Positions 1-9,440 of a DNA stretch of 64,000 nt are shown in pieces. The notes under the pieces are model-generated. The model did no database searches, was not told the DNA's origin, and saw only the letters and a program-made list of their open reading frames with translations. A program made the position numbers and the translations under genes. Positions within the stretch are counted from its first letter, which is position 1. Each line of letters begins with the position of its first letter. This DNA is from an uncultured Kordiimonas sp. (lineage in GTDB: Bacteria; Pseudomonadota; Alphaproteobacteria; Sphingomonadales; Kordiimonadaceae). Location of the stretch: the NCBI GenBank assembly GCA_947503625.1, contig CANNEK010000003.1:310001-374000 (forward strand), read 5' to 3'.

Positions 1-57
1 CACCCGGAAGGCCAACCCGTCCGGATACCGGCACCGGCACCGGCAACTAAGGAATGA
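1..57 (+). CDS. 3' end of an upstream gene (partial)
   Basis: Frame 1 is open from the window edge to a TGA at 55-57, giving an 18-residue tail that ends in alternating Pro/Ala (PVRIPAPAP). The TGA overlaps the ATG at 54 as ATGA, a common coupled arrangement with the next gene. Short tails of the type G-x-PVRIP occur in hotdog-fold acyl-CoA thioesterases, but too little is visible to name a family. Frame 3 also has a stop at 48-50, so the coding frame is uncertain. Confidence 0.3.
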   Translation, partial: HPEGQPVRIPAPAPATKE

Positions 58-62
58 AAACG

Positions 63-836
63 ATGTTCAGTCTTGAAGGCAAAACCTATCTGGTTACCGG
101 CACATCACGTGGCATCGGCAGCGCAACGGCAGGTATCCTGCTGAACCTCGGGGCAAATGTTGTTGGTTGCAGTTCTTCCCGACCTGGAAAAATGGAAGAC
201 CTTGAAGCAAAATATGGCTCGGAGAAGGTCTTGTCGGTTCCAGTTGACCTTTCCAAGCCGGGTACTGGTTTCGAGTTGTGGGAACAAGCCATCAGGTTCA
301 AGGGTCGTATTGATGGTCTGGTTAACAACGCAGGCATCGCACCCTCAACGCCCTATGATGCTCCAAACGAGCAGTGGACTACCGATTGGGCACGGGTAAT
401 GCAGGTCAATGTGCAAGCGGTTGCAGACCTGTGCAAAGCGGCCATTCAACACTTTGAAACCGAGCGCGTCAGAAACAAAGACTTTGCCGGGCGAATAGTC
501 ACGATCGCCAGTCGTGCCGCGTTTCGCGGTGACCAGCCGGATTCTCTGCATTACGCGGCAAGCAAAGGCGCACTTGTAGCATTGATGCGGTCCATTGCCC
601 GCGGGTTTTCAGGCAACGGCATCTATGGTTTTATCATTGCACCCGGCTGGGTTGCCACTGATATGGCTGCGGTAACAGAAATGCCCGGCAACGAGCACAT
701 GCTTAAAGAAATTCCCATGGGGGCGATGGCGCCACCTGAAGATATCGGCAACATGATTGCTTTTCTGCTCTCAGGTCTGGTCGACAATGCAACCGGAACC
801 ACGATTGACATTAACGGCGCCAGCTACGTGCGTTAA
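63..836 (+). CDS. SDR family NAD(P)-dependent oxidoreductase
   Basis: Classical short-chain dehydrogenase/reductase of about 258 residues, the usual length. The Rossmann nucleotide motif TGTSRGIG lies near residue 12, NNAG near residue 87, and the catalytic YAASK follows a conserved Ser strand (IVTIAS). It should be a soluble cytoplasmic alcohol/ketone oxidoreductase; the substrate cannot be read from sequence. An AAGGA at 49-53 sits 9 bases before the ATG at 63 but directly abuts the ATG at 54, so I prefer 63. The preceding frame ends at 57, so this gene is probably last in an operon entering from the left. Its 3' end converges on the Uup gene. Confidence 0.85.
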   Translation: MFSLEGKTYLVTGTSRGIGSATAGILLNLGANVVGCSSSRPGKMEDLEAKYGSEKVLSVPVDLSKPGTGFELWEQAIRFKGRIDGLVNNAGIAPSTPYDAPNEQWTTDWARVMQVNVQAVADLCKAAIQHFETERVRNKDFAGRIVTIASRAAFRGDQPDSLHYAASKGALVALMRSIARGFSGNGIYGFIIAPGWVATDMAAVTEMPGNEHMLKEIPMGAMAPPEDIGNMIAFLLSGLVDNATGTTIDINGASYVR

Positions 837-886
837 CCCGCACCCGGGATGCGCCCTGCTTTTTGGATACAGCGTCAAGAACCTGC

Positions 887-2692
887 TCAAGACGTCAAAC
901 TGTCTTTCAGCTCTTCCAGCTCAAGCCAGCGCATTTCCTTGGTGTCCAGCATGTCACGGCTTTCCGTCAGCTTCTCTGAAAGACTGGAAAAGGCGTTTGG
1001 GTCTTTGGAATATAAGTCGGGGTCCGACAGCCGGGCTTCCATTTCGCTGATTTGCATTGAAAGCATCTCAACTTCCGCAGGCAACGTATCCAGCTCACGC
1101 TGGTCTTTGTATGACAACTTGGTCGACTTCTTAGCCGCAACAGGTTTGAGTTCGACCACCTTTGACTTGTTGTCGACAGAGACGCTTGCCGCAATAGCGG
1201 ATGAGACCTGCACCCGGTAATCGCTGTAGCCACCCGCATACTCCATAATCGTGCCGTCTCCCTCGAGCACAATTGTGCTCGTAACAACCCGATCCAGAAA
1301 ATCCCGGTCGTGAGACACGAGCAATATCGTTCCCTTGTAGTCAGCCAGAGCCTCCTGCAACAGATCCAGTGTTTCCATATCAAGATCATTGGTTGGCTCA
1401 TCAAGAACCATCAGGTTGGATTTTTTAGCAAAGTTGGCGGCAATCAAAAGCCGGTTGCGCTCGCCGCCCGATAAACTGGACACAGGCGTACGCGCCTGAC
1501 TGGGGTCGAACAGAAATTCCTTCAGATATGTCATGACATGGCGCGTTTCGTCGCCGACATAAATCCAGTCCCCGCGCCCTCCGGTCAACACGTCCATAAC
1601 GGACATGTCGTCCTGCAAACTGGCGCGCTTCTGATCAATTACGATGGCTTCGAGATTTGTTCCCCGAACAATGGTGCCCTCATCCGGCGATAGTTCACCA
1701 AGAAGTATCTTCAACAGAGTCGACTTGCCTGCGCCGTTTGGGCCAACAATACCGATACGGTCCCCTCTTGCGATACGCGTTGAGAAGTCCTTGAACAACG
1801 CCCGGCCCTCAAACGACTTTCCAATTGACCTCGCTTCGATAACCTTCGCGCCAGACTTTTCACCACCCCCCACTGAGATGGTGACATTGCCTTTCGACTT
1901 AACCACGTTTCGCCGCTCTTCCCGCAGCGCGTGCAAGCGCCTTAATCGACCCTGGTTCCGGGTTCTGCGAGCGCTTATTCCCTCCACGGACCAGCGGGTT
2001 TCTTCCTTGATCACCTTGTCCAGCTTCTTGAGAGTTTCCGCTTCTTCGGCAAAAGTTTTTTCCTGCCAGGCGTCAAACTTTTCAAAACGGCCATCGAAAC
2101 GACGAATCTTCCCTCGATCCAGCCACCAGCAGGCGCTTGCAAGGTTCTCCAGAAACATGCGGTCGTGGCTAATCAACACCATCGCACCGCGCCATGATTT
2201 CAAACAGTTTTCCAGCCATTCAATCGCACCGACGTCCAGATGGTTTGTTGGTTCGTCAAGGAGCAGAATATCTGGCTCGCTAATGAGTGTGCGGGCAAGT
2301 GCAGCGCGGCGCAACTCTCCGCCTGATGCCGTTTGAGGGTCGGCTTCCGCGTCCACACCCAATTCTTCAATAAGCACGTCTGCTTTGTAGCCCTGCTCGC
2401 CTTCGTCATCAGACAGGCCCGCAAGAATATAATTTTTAAGAGTGTCATAGCCACTCGCATCAGGCTCCTGCGGTAAATAAGCTACCGAAGTACCCGGCTG
2501 GACCCAGCGCTCTCCACCATCTGCGTCAATTAGTCCTGCAATCACCTTCATCAGCGTGGATTTGCCCGCGCCGTTGCGGCCAATGAGGCACAGGCGATCA
2601 GACGAACCAATATGCAGCTCCAGTTGGTCCAGAACCGGATCAGCACCCCAATGAAGGTCGATATTTTTCAAACTAAGGAGTGGTGGTGCCAT
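887..2692 (-). CDS. uup: ABC-F family ATPase Uup
   Basis: Cytosolic ABC-F protein with two ATPase halves and no membrane segments, about 601 residues. Half one has Walker A GRNGAGKS, signature ASGGE and Walker B LLLDEPTNHLD. Half two has GPNGAGKS, SLSGGE and LDEPTNDLD. A charged helical C-terminal tail (from about residue 530) follows, as in Uup, where it is a DNA- or ribosome-associated coiled coil. Family members act on ribosomes or branched DNA intermediates rather than in transport. An in-frame TTG precedes the ATG at 2692; AGGA lies 9 bases upstream of that ATG, so I start there. The gene stands alone and is divergent from the PH-domain pair. Confidence 0.93.
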   Translation of the reverse strand: MAPPLLSLKNIDLHWGADPVLDQLELHIGSSDRLCLIGRNGAGKSTLMKVIAGLIDADGGERWVQPGTSVAYLPQEPDASGYDTLKNYILAGLSDDEGEQGYKADVLIEELGVDAEADPQTASGGELRRAALARTLISEPDILLLDEPTNHLDVGAIEWLENCLKSWRGAMVLISHDRMFLENLASACWWLDRGKIRRFDGRFEKFDAWQEKTFAEEAETLKKLDKVIKEETRWSVEGISARRTRNQGRLRRLHALREERRNVVKSKGNVTISVGGGEKSGAKVIEARSIGKSFEGRALFKDFSTRIARGDRIGIVGPNGAGKSTLLKILLGELSPDEGTIVRGTNLEAIVIDQKRASLQDDMSVMDVLTGGRGDWIYVGDETRHVMTYLKEFLFDPSQARTPVSSLSGGERNRLLIAANFAKKSNLMVLDEPTNDLDMETLDLLQEALADYKGTILLVSHDRDFLDRVVTSTIVLEGDGTIMEYAGGYSDYRVQVSSAIAASVSVDNKSKVVELKPVAAKKSTKLSYKDQRELDTLPAEVEMLSMQISEMEARLSDPDLYSKDPNAFSSLSEKLTESRDMLDTKEMRWLELEELKDSLTS

Positions 2693-2800
2693 CAACAGCT
2701 ATCCTGATAAGGCTTGTGTCTTGTCATTCGCCCGCCTTATACCCACGTAACATGACAAGCTACAAGGCCAATCGTGCGAACGAGGTGGGGAGGTAAAAGA

Positions 2801-3376
2801 GTGATCGACACAGTTAACGAGGGCAATGGGGTTGTCGCCGTCGATGATCTGCCGGTAACAAGCGACCCAAGCTTCGAGCAGTTGGACAGAGTCTACGTTA
2901 AAATGGTGATGCTAACATGGATACTCGTGGTCCTGACTATCGTCCTGATCAACGTCGGGGCAACAGCTCTTTCCGATGAGGGGTTTGAACCAATTATCGA
3001 TTCTGGCGCGACACCCTTTGTTTTAGCCGGGTTATTTTTCCTCAGCGTGGCCGCTTTTGTGGTGCCCAGAGTTCTTTGGCATAGTAAAGGATATCAACTC
3101 CACTCCCACAACCTTCACTACAAAGACGGCGTTTTTTGGCGTGCTGTTACATCCCTTCCCTTTGCCAGAGTACAACATGTTGAACTGGAAAGCGGGCCGC
3201 TGGAACGCATTTTCAAGCTGGCAACACTCAAGTTCTATACAGCAGGCGGTGGTTCTGCCGACATCAAGATTCCCGGCCTCCCATTTGCATCGGCTTCTAA
3301 AATTCGAACCTACGTACTGGAACGGTCCGGAGCAAAAATGAGCGGGACTGACCCTGAAAAGGAATCGGATGAATAA
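2801..3376 (+). CDS. YdbS-like bacterial PH-domain membrane protein
   Basis: About 191 residues with two hydrophobic segments (near residues 38-60 and 76-96) followed by a bPH2 (DUF304-type) domain in which an YQLHSHNLHYKDGVFWR strand and an FARVQHVELESGP strand match the family pattern. These proteins sit in the inner membrane; in Bacillus the YdbS/YdbT pair is linked to bacteriocin resistance, otherwise function is unclear. The reading frame opens at a GTG at 2774, but GGGGAGG at 2787-2793 is placed 7 bases before a GTG at 2801, which I take as the start. It overlaps the next PH gene by 8 bases. Confidence 0.8.
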   Translation: MIDTVNEGNGVVAVDDLPVTSDPSFEQLDRVYVKMVMLTWILVVLTIVLINVGATALSDEGFEPIIDSGATPFVLAGLFFLSVAAFVVPRVLWHSKGYQLHSHNLHYKDGVFWRAVTSLPFARVQHVELESGPLERIFKLATLKFYTAGGGSADIKIPGLPFASASKIRTYVLERSGAKMSGTDPEKESDE

Positions 3377-4934
3377 AGCGGTGACACCGGATAATCTGAC
3401 CCCTGCAAATCCAGCGCTGCATTCAGACAAGTGGCGACGGATTTCACCGGCCTCGGTTATCTATTTCGTCATGAAGTTTATCACCGGCGTATTGCGCGGT
3501 GGCCTTCAGTCTGTCGCGCCCGTTGCCGCCGTGCTGGCGACGACCGGCGACAACCGCTGGTTCGCACTTGGTCTGCTCGCGGCCGGCGCTGCAGTGCTGC
3601 TGATGGTCGGTGCCGTCCTCAGTTATCTCAATTTCAAGTTCCGTGTTGACCGCGATGCTTTTCTGATCCGAAGCGGGGTATTGACCCGTAAGCGCCTGAC
3701 ACTCACATTCGAGCGCATTCAAAACGTCGCATTCCGTGAACCAATCTATTTTCGACCATTCAATCTGGTGGTTTTGACACTGGAAAGTGCCGGTTCAACG
3801 TCTGAAGAAGTGAACCTTGCTGGCATTCCGCGGCCATTGGCTGAAACCATTCGACGTTTCGTGCTGGAACGGAAGAAAGAAACCTCTCAAACGGCGCCCG
3901 TCAATGTCGAACCGTCAAACGAGCACCGAAGCGCCGAATCTGAACCGACCGCAAACCTGCTGCGCCAGCCTGTTTCCGAGCTGGCACGATATGGCGTCAG
4001 CAATAACAATGTTTGGGTATTCGCAGGTCTAACAGTAGGTGCCCTTGGACAGTTTGACAAGTTCTGGGAAAGCAGTGTGATGAGGGGGATGTTTGACCTG
4101 GTTGGTGAAACAGTAGGCACCAGCCTTTTTGCCCTGTCCGCGTTGGCGGTTCTTTTAACATTTGGCGTGCTGCTCATTCTGATGTTTGCCAGCGTCGTGG
4201 GTGCAGTGATTGTGAACTATAATTTCCATCTATCATATACCGACGGGCGGTATCATCGCACACGCGGCTTGTTTGAACGGCAGGAAACCAGCGTTCCCGA
4301 AACGAAGATTCAGAGTTTAAAGATTGCTCAACCGGTTATTGCCAGCTTGATGAACCGATCTCACCTGACATTCAATCAGGTAGGGTTCGAGCGAAAACAA
4401 AATCAGGGACGACATCAGAAATTTATCATACCTAGCGTCCAGTCCGAATTTTACCATCAACTCAGCCGAAGACTTTTTTCCGGCACAAATGTGCTTGAAC
4501 AGGACCTCACCAGGATCAATGGCAAGTTCATTTTCCGCCACATTGTTTTTTCCTTCGGCTTACCCTCCTTGCTTGCTGCCGGCATCTCGACTTATCAGTG
4601 GGGCTGGCAGGGTCTCTTCTTCCTTGTCGTGCCTTTGATTGCCTTGCCCTTCGTGGCTTTGAGGAAACGGCGCCACGGCTATTTAATGGACGGTGAGCAT
4701 GCGGTGGTTCGCAGCGGCCTCTTTGGAAGAAATCTGACTGTTTTCCCGTTGTTCAAAGCCCAAAGTATCAAAATTATTCAGTCTCCCGGGCAGCGCAAGG
4801 CTGAGTTAGCGAGCCTGAAAATCAAATTGGCCGGTCAATCTCTGACAATTCCCTACATGGACCTTAGCGATGCACGAACCTGGCGTTCTGTCAGTTTGCA
4901 ACAAATAGACACAAGAACAGAACCCTGGATGTGA
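3369..4934 (+). CDS. YdbT-like multi-PH-domain membrane protein
   Basis: A 521-residue inner-membrane protein with three bPH2 units, each preceded by paired hydrophobic helices (near residues 30-85, 215-290 and 385-430). Repeated strands such as LTFERIQNVAFREP, PETKIQSLKIAQP and PLFKAQSIKIIQSPGQR mark the three domains. The length fits YdbT-family proteins. It overlaps the YdbS-like gene by 8 bases, with AAGGA just upstream of the ATG, so the two are translated together and probably form a complex. It runs tail to tail with the MarR gene, 9 bases apart. Confidence 0.82.
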   Translation: MNKAVTPDNLTPANPALHSDKWRRISPASVIYFVMKFITGVLRGGLQSVAPVAAVLATTGDNRWFALGLLAAGAAVLLMVGAVLSYLNFKFRVDRDAFLIRSGVLTRKRLTLTFERIQNVAFREPIYFRPFNLVVLTLESAGSTSEEVNLAGIPRPLAETIRRFVLERKKETSQTAPVNVEPSNEHRSAESEPTANLLRQPVSELARYGVSNNNVWVFAGLTVGALGQFDKFWESSVMRGMFDLVGETVGTSLFALSALAVLLTFGVLLILMFASVVGAVIVNYNFHLSYTDGRYHRTRGLFERQETSVPETKIQSLKIAQPVIASLMNRSHLTFNQVGFERKQNQGRHQKFIIPSVQSEFYHQLSRRLFSGTNVLEQDLTRINGKFIFRHIVFSFGLPSLLAAGISTYQWGWQGLFFLVVPLIALPFVALRKRRHGYLMDGEHAVVRSGLFGRNLTVFPLFKAQSIKIIQSPGQRKAELASLKIKLAGQSLTIPYMDLSDARTWRSVSLQQIDTRTEPWM

Positions 4935-4943
4935 AGGCCCTGC

Positions 4944-5402
4944 TCAACGGTTCTCGTCCAGATAAACCCTGACTTTCTGCAATAACGAAACTGCTTCTTC
5001 AAACAGGCTTTCCCCGAGAGAAATACCAATCCGCTCGAATAGCGGCGCAAGCGCTTTCAGGGCCTCGCTTCGGATCGCAACACCTGCCTCGGTAATTTTG
5101 ACGATTTTGCTGCGGCTGTCCGAGGCATGCGGCACAATCTCGACATAGCCCTTGGCAAGCAGCTTTTGCACAGTGTTTGTCATGGTGGGCCGTGAAACTT
5201 GAAAGGCACTCGCCAGTTCAGCAGGGCTTTCCAGCCTACCAAGGCGTACCATATGATTGAGCACGCCAAACTGGGACTTTGTCAGCCCTCCGGGCAGTAC
5301 CCGTTCCAGCTGGGTGGTCACCAGTTGTTCCATAATGCCCAGTTCATTGAAAAAAAGATAAATCGGGCTTTCGGGGGTTTCCGCTGTTGGCATTTCAGAC
5401 AT
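4944..5402 (-). CDS. MarR family transcriptional regulator
   Basis: 152-residue MarR-type winged helix protein. The core runs QLERVLPGGLTKSQFGVLNHMVRLG, then an HTH (ESPAELASAFQVSRPTMTNTVQKLLAKGY) and the wing with the conserved DSRSKIVKIT strand. It lies 20 bases downstream of the Tat-exported nitroreductase-like gene on the same strand. The promoter ahead of that gene carries two tandem dyads of MarR type (6580-6617), so this protein most likely represses its own operon until a ligand, often a phenolic or quinone, releases it. Confidence 0.88.
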   Translation of the reverse strand: MSEMPTAETPESPIYLFFNELGIMEQLVTTQLERVLPGGLTKSQFGVLNHMVRLGRLESPAELASAFQVSRPTMTNTVQKLLAKGYVEIVPHASDSRSKIVKITEAGVAIRSEALKALAPLFERIGISLGESLFEEAVSLLQKVRVYLDENR

Positions 5403-5422
5403 CGGCTCTCGCTTTCACGTCG

Positions 5423-6568
5423 TTATACCAGACTGTTCTTCATTGGCCAGCGGGGACTGGGGCCTGTCTCGGGGCCGTACCCGATACGAGCGAACATCTG
5501 AATGCGGGCAGGCGTCTCAACAGCAAGCTCGGCGTGTATCTCGTTGTAAATTGCGGCCATCTCGGCATACTCCTGCAAGGCCTGACTAATCGGGTGGATG
5601 GCAATGCCATTGGCAGTCGCTCTCAAATTCATCCTGAGCCAAACCCGTCCCGCTTCCAGCTGCGACCGGCGACTATTGTCCGGTGTGATGACCCAGACAT
5701 GGCCCATCGCGGAATGCATCAGGCCATAATAGATACCCATACCTTGCGAGAAGGCTGTGGACGCAGGGTCCGCCATTTGGGTTCTGTCGATAAAGCCAAG
5801 GCCGGCAAGCATCTCCATTGAAAAACCACCAAGGTCGATACCATCCGGATTTGAATTGATCTCGTCCTTGCCGATCCGCATCAGGTCTATACTTTCCTGC
5901 ATGGTTCGCGGCGTCAGAGCCTCTATCTCGTGGGCACGCCAGCTCAAATCACGGAGCACTTCGATCTCGGTGGGCATCACAGTGCCCCCAACCAGGACAG
6001 GCCAGTTGTCGTCGCCGAGAACCGCATCCAGTCCGTTTCTGGCAATCGGCCGGCTGGTGTCATAGAGCTCCTTATTAGACCTACGCGACTTGATGAAGGC
6101 AAATAGCGGATCCCTCGGCAGACCGGTCAATTTTTCGAGTTTGATACTGGCAACCACCCGGCTGTCCAGTCGCAGGCCGGGTTCACCGTCAGGGAAGTAT
6201 CTCATTTGCACGCCATAGCGATCCTGTGCAGCAGCAATCCTGAAGAGTTCAAGGAAACAGCCCAACCCGATGGTGATCTGCCGGTCGAACGGGTCTGTTT
6301 CCGGCAAGCGGCGACCCAGGTCACAGGTCAAAAAGACTTCGTCATCACCAATCAGCTCCGCAAGCCAGGGCTGGCGGTTATGCGGGTTGGGAGCGAGTAT
6401 CGCATAGGAGAGCGCCTTCAGCCTCGGGTCGGCATATTGATGAGCACCGTCCTGCCAGGGTTCCAGTGCCCGTGTTGGCGTTCGCGTTATTCCAAAACCG
6501 CCAAGCCCCGCACCCATTACAACAAGGGAGGCTGCCCCTACTTTCAAAAGCTGTCGTCGATTGATCAT
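5423..6568 (-). CDS. Tat-exported Acg-like nitroreductase family protein
   Basis: 381 residues beginning with a twin-arginine signal (NRRQLLKVGAASLVV) and continuing into a two-lobed nitroreductase-like fold of the Acg (acr-coregulated gene) type. Visible family hallmarks are NPHNRQPWLAEL near residue 60 and RRSNKELYDTSRPI in mid-protein. Acg-like proteins are thought to bind flavin and may sequester it rather than reduce substrates. Export through Tat would fit a folded flavoprotein. AAAGGA lies just upstream of the ATG. It is the first gene of an operon with marR and is preceded by the twin operator. Confidence 0.75.
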   Translation of the reverse strand: MINRRQLLKVGAASLVVMGAGLGGFGITRTPTRALEPWQDGAHQYADPRLKALSYAILAPNPHNRQPWLAELIGDDEVFLTCDLGRRLPETDPFDRQITIGLGCFLELFRIAAAQDRYGVQMRYFPDGEPGLRLDSRVVASIKLEKLTGLPRDPLFAFIKSRRSNKELYDTSRPIARNGLDAVLGDDNWPVLVGGTVMPTEIEVLRDLSWRAHEIEALTPRTMQESIDLMRIGKDEINSNPDGIDLGGFSMEMLAGLGFIDRTQMADPASTAFSQGMGIYYGLMHSAMGHVWVITPDNSRRSQLEAGRVWLRMNLRATANGIAIHPISQALQEYAEMAAIYNEIHAELAVETPARIQMFARIGYGPETGPSPRWPMKNSLV

Positions 6569-6579
6569 GGCTATTCCTT

Positions 6580-6617
6580 TAGTTAGCTATCTAACTATAT
6601 AATTAGATAACTAACTA
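6580..6617. promoter_or_regulatory. Tandem MarR-type operators
   Basis: Two 18-bp dyads lie directly upstream of the nitroreductase-marR operon. Site one (6580-6597) is TAGTTAG, four bases, CTAACTA, a perfect inverted repeat. Site two (6600-6617) is TAATTAG, four bases, CTAACTA, with one mismatch. Their centres are 20 bases apart, so both face the same side of the helix. The first starts 12 bases from the start codon, so bound repressor would block initiation. Confidence 0.75.
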
Positions 6618-6783
6618 TATTCAAGAAATTTAAACCAGCTGATACCCAGCCCATTCAATAAACGCATGGCTGCCAGTCGCGAATAATTGTTTCTTAACAT
6701 AGTTGTTATCTGGCTGAAACGAAGTGGGCGCATACAGGCGGCGAGGCAAAAATGCCTCCAAATGACAGCATCAGGAGCCCGAA

Positions 6784-7152
6784 ATGAAATCGCTTTTTAT
6801 CAAGTCTGCCACCGCAGCATCAATTGCGCTGTTCGCAGGTTCTTCAGCCTCCGCCATCGACACGATGGAAGGTTGGAAAACCACCCTTCGCAGCAAAATC
6901 CAGTCTTCAAACATGTATCCTGTCAAGGCCATCGAAAACGGCATTGAAGGTACCGTAAAAGTACGCCTGAAATTTGACCGGGACGGCGACGTTAGTGGCA
7001 TTGAGTTTGTCGAAAAGTCCGGCCATGACGTGCTTGACCGCCGCGCCTTCGCCACTGCCTTGCGCATTTCCGACATGCCAGCGCTGCCAGAGGGCCGCGA
7101 AGATATATCACTGGTTATCCCGGTACGCTTCAAGCTGCCAGACAACAGTTAA
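6784..7152 (+). CDS. Secreted stand-alone TonB C-terminal domain protein
   Basis: 122 residues: a cleavable signal peptide (cut near ASA at about residue 24) followed directly by a TonB_C-type domain with the pattern YPVKAIENGIEGTVKVRLKFDRDG and a DRRAFATALR helix. Classical TonB has an N-terminal membrane anchor and a Pro-rich spacer; both are missing, so the product should be free in the periplasm and cannot itself transmit energy from ExbBD. It may be an adaptor or a competitor for TonB boxes. AGGAG precedes the ATG and a strong hairpin terminator follows, so this is a single-gene unit. Confidence 0.8.
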   Translation: MKSLFIKSATAASIALFAGSSASAIDTMEGWKTTLRSKIQSSNMYPVKAIENGIEGTVKVRLKFDRDGDVSGIEFVEKSGHDVLDRRAFATALRISDMPALPEGREDISLVIPVRFKLPDNS

Positions 7153-7176
7153 AAACAGACAGCACACAAAATGAAG

Positions 7177-7203
7177 ACGGGGCCTCAAGGCCCCGTTTTC
7201 TAT
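7177..7203 (+). terminator. Rho-independent terminator
   Basis: An 8-bp GC-rich stem (ACGGGGCC / GGCCCCGT) with a TCAA loop is followed by TTTTCTATT, 24 bases after the TonB-domain gene. It abuts the 3' end of the opposing molybdoenzyme gene. Confidence 0.85.
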
Positions 7204-9440
7204 TAGATAAGTTGATCTGCTATTGGCAACCGCCTTATACGCTTTCCTGTGGCGGCAAATATGGCATTCGTAAGTGCCGCTGTTACAGGCGGAACCCCCG
7301 GTTCACCCACACCCCCCGGAGGCGCATCAACATCCATTATCGCCACTTCCACTTCCGGTGCCTCATCAATGCGACATACAGGGTATGTGTCATAATTTGC
7401 CTGAACAATCGCGCCGTTCTCCGCTGTAATCGCACCATGCTTGGCAATTGACATCGCGAACACAACGGCCCCTTCCATCTGCGCTTTAACACGATCAGGG
7501 TTAACAGCAAGGCCACAATCAACAGCCATCCACGCGCGAGGAACACGCAGTTCACCATCTTCCGTAACTTCCACTTCAACAGCGCTCGCAATAAAGGACA
7601 CGAAACTGCGATGCACAGAAATGCCGATACCGCGGCCTTTCGGCATGTCCTTGCCATAACCAGACATATCAACAACTTTTTGCAAAACTGCTTTCAATCG
7701 GCCCGTAGTAATAGGATGAGTATCCAGTGGCGCATTATAATTGCCGTATTCCGCGCCATCGTCTGCGGGGTTTATATCCCGGTCAGAACCAATCAACTCC
7801 ATCCACATCGCGTCCGTGGCTTTGCCCTCGCCGTGGGCAATCTCGTCCACAAATGAACCAAGAGCCCAAGCCTGCTGGATATTGGCAACAGACCGCAACC
7901 AGCCGATACGCACATGCGCTTTGGCTTCACCGGAATTGATCTGCAGGTTATCCAGCTCAAACGGGATATCTGTCAGGCCCAGGCCAATTTCAAACCCGCC
8001 GGGACCATTGGCTGCCGGGTTAAAGGTTTGCATAATCGAAGGGTAAGCAGCTTTGTGCTTCCACGCGGTCACTTTGCCATCAGACACTGCCGCCCGTACA
8101 CGCTGAGCAGAGATGGTGTGATAATACCCGTGCCTCATATCATCTTCACGCGACCAAACCATCTTGACAGGCCTTCCCGCGTGACGGGCAAGCAACGCAG
8201 CCTCCACGGCGAAGTCCGGCTTGGACTTGCGCCCAAACGCACCACCCAGAAGGGTGGCTTCAACATAGATGTCTTCAGGCTTCTTGCCAACGAAGGGGGC
8301 AACTGTGTTTTGCACCGCTTGCGGGTCCTGGCAGCAAACCCACATCTTCAGGTCTTCGCCGTCCCACTCCGCGGTTGCCGCTGGTGGTTCCATCGGCGCG
8401 TGATGCTGGTGCGGCACAAAATAGTCTGCCTCATAGGTTTTGTCCGCCGAGGCGAGAGCACCATCCACATCACCACGGTTCAAAACATTGATGTCTTTGC
8501 CTTCAATTGATTGCCAAAGTGTTTTTTCATACTCGGTGGTATCATAACCGGCATTTTCGCCGCCCTCGAATTGGGCGTTCAAAGCTTCCCGTCCCTTCAT
8601 TGCAGCCCACGTATTGGTTGCAAGCACAGCAACGCCACCAAGTGGTTTGAATGCGGCAGGGAACGCCATGGTCGGCAAATCAACGACATCAACAACACCC
8701 GAGACCGCCATAGCTGCGGCTTTGTCATACCCGGTGATTTTACCACCAACGACCGGCGGGCGCGCTGCTACAGCAAAAAGCATGTTCTCCCGGCGCACAT
8801 CCTGCCCAAACATGGAACTGCCGGTGATGATATCGTTCATGTAAATGTTGCGCACGGGCCGGCCAATATACTGGCGCATGTTCTTGGCTTTGAAAGTCAA
8901 GCTACTGGCGTCTGGCACCGGCAACTCGGCTGCCGCTGCCACAAAATCGGCATAGTCGGCTGTTGCCCCATTGATCTTGTTAATCAGCTTGTGGTTCTTT
9001 GCATCGACATCGCCGATGCCCACGCCCCATTCATTGGCGGCTGCCTGAACCAACATGGCGCGTGCGGACGCACCCGCCTGCTGGAAGGCCGTAAAGAACA
9101 TACGAATCGACGTTGAACCATCAGTGTTCTGATCGCCGAACTTCTTGTCCCCATGAGCGGGCAGGAAGTTGATACGAGACCAGTCAGCATCCAGTTCATC
9201 TGCGATAATTTGCGGCAAGCCGGTTCGGCTGCCCTGGCCCATTTCCACCCGGTGAATTTCGATATGAACGGTGCCCTCATTGTCTAACATCAGATAGACG
9301 GAGCTTGTCAGGCCTTTATCGCCATGCGCATCTGCAACAACTCGTTTCGAGACGACCGGCGCCATCAGCACCAAACCGGCTGTCACGCCCATTCCCTGAA
9401 TGACACCGCGACGGGAAACCTTTTTTACATGTACTGTCAT
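7203..9440 (-). CDS. Molybdopterin-binding large subunit, IorB/CoxL-like
   Basis: About 745 residues of the xanthine dehydrogenase superfamily, closest in layout to isoquinoline 1-oxidoreductase beta subunits. An N-terminal twin-arginine signal ([11 protein letters not shown]) indicates export as a folded complex. Cofactor segments include [43 protein letters not shown] and the C-terminal GVGEPGVPP with the catalytic Glu. The frame opens upstream, but the ATG at 9440 overlaps the stop of the iron-sulfur subunit as ATGA and starts directly before the Tat motif. Together the two genes would encode a periplasmic hydroxylase for an N-heterocycle or aldehyde; no medium FAD subunit is present. Confidence 0.9.
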   Translation of the reverse strand: MTVHVKKVSRRGVIQGMGVTAGLVLMAPVVSKRVVADAHGDKGLTSSVYLMLDNEGTVHIEIHRVEMGQGSRTGLPQIIADELDADWSRINFLPAHGDKKFGDQNTDGSTSIRMFFTAFQQAGASARAMLVQAAANEWGVGIGDVDAKNHKLINKINGATADYADFVAAAAELPVPDASSLTFKAKNMRQYIGRPVRNIYMNDIITGSSMFGQDVRRENMLFAVAARPPVVGGKITGYDKAAAMAVSGVVDVVDLPTMAFPAAFKPLGGVAVLATNTWAAMKGREALNAQFEGGENAGYDTTEYEKTLWQSIEGKDINVLNRGDVDGALASADKTYEADYFVPHQHHAPMEPPAATAEWDGEDLKMWVCCQDPQAVQNTVAPFVGKKPEDIYVEATLLGGAFGRKSKPDFAVEAALLARHAGRPVKMVWSREDDMRHGYYHTISAQRVRAAVSDGKVTAWKHKAAYPSIMQTFNPAANGPGGFEIGLGLTDIPFELDNLQINSGEAKAHVRIGWLRSVANIQQAWALGSFVDEIAHGEGKATDAMWMELIGSDRDINPADDGAEYGNYNAPLDTHPITTGRLKAVLQKVVDMSGYGKDMPKGRGIGISVHRSFVSFIASAVEVEVTEDGELRVPRAWMAVDCGLAVNPDRVKAQMEGAVVFAMSIAKHGAITAENGAIVQANYDTYPVCRIDEAPEVEVAIMDVDAPPGGVGEPGVPPVTAALTNAIFAATGKRIRRLPIADQLI

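Noticed and set aside
1644-2336. 230-residue plus-strand frame inside uup
   Set aside because: Antisense shadow of the ABC-F gene, whose Walker motifs fix the real frame.
7914-9116. Two long plus-strand frames antisense to the molybdoenzyme
   Set aside because: Cofactor motifs on the minus strand show the coding strand.
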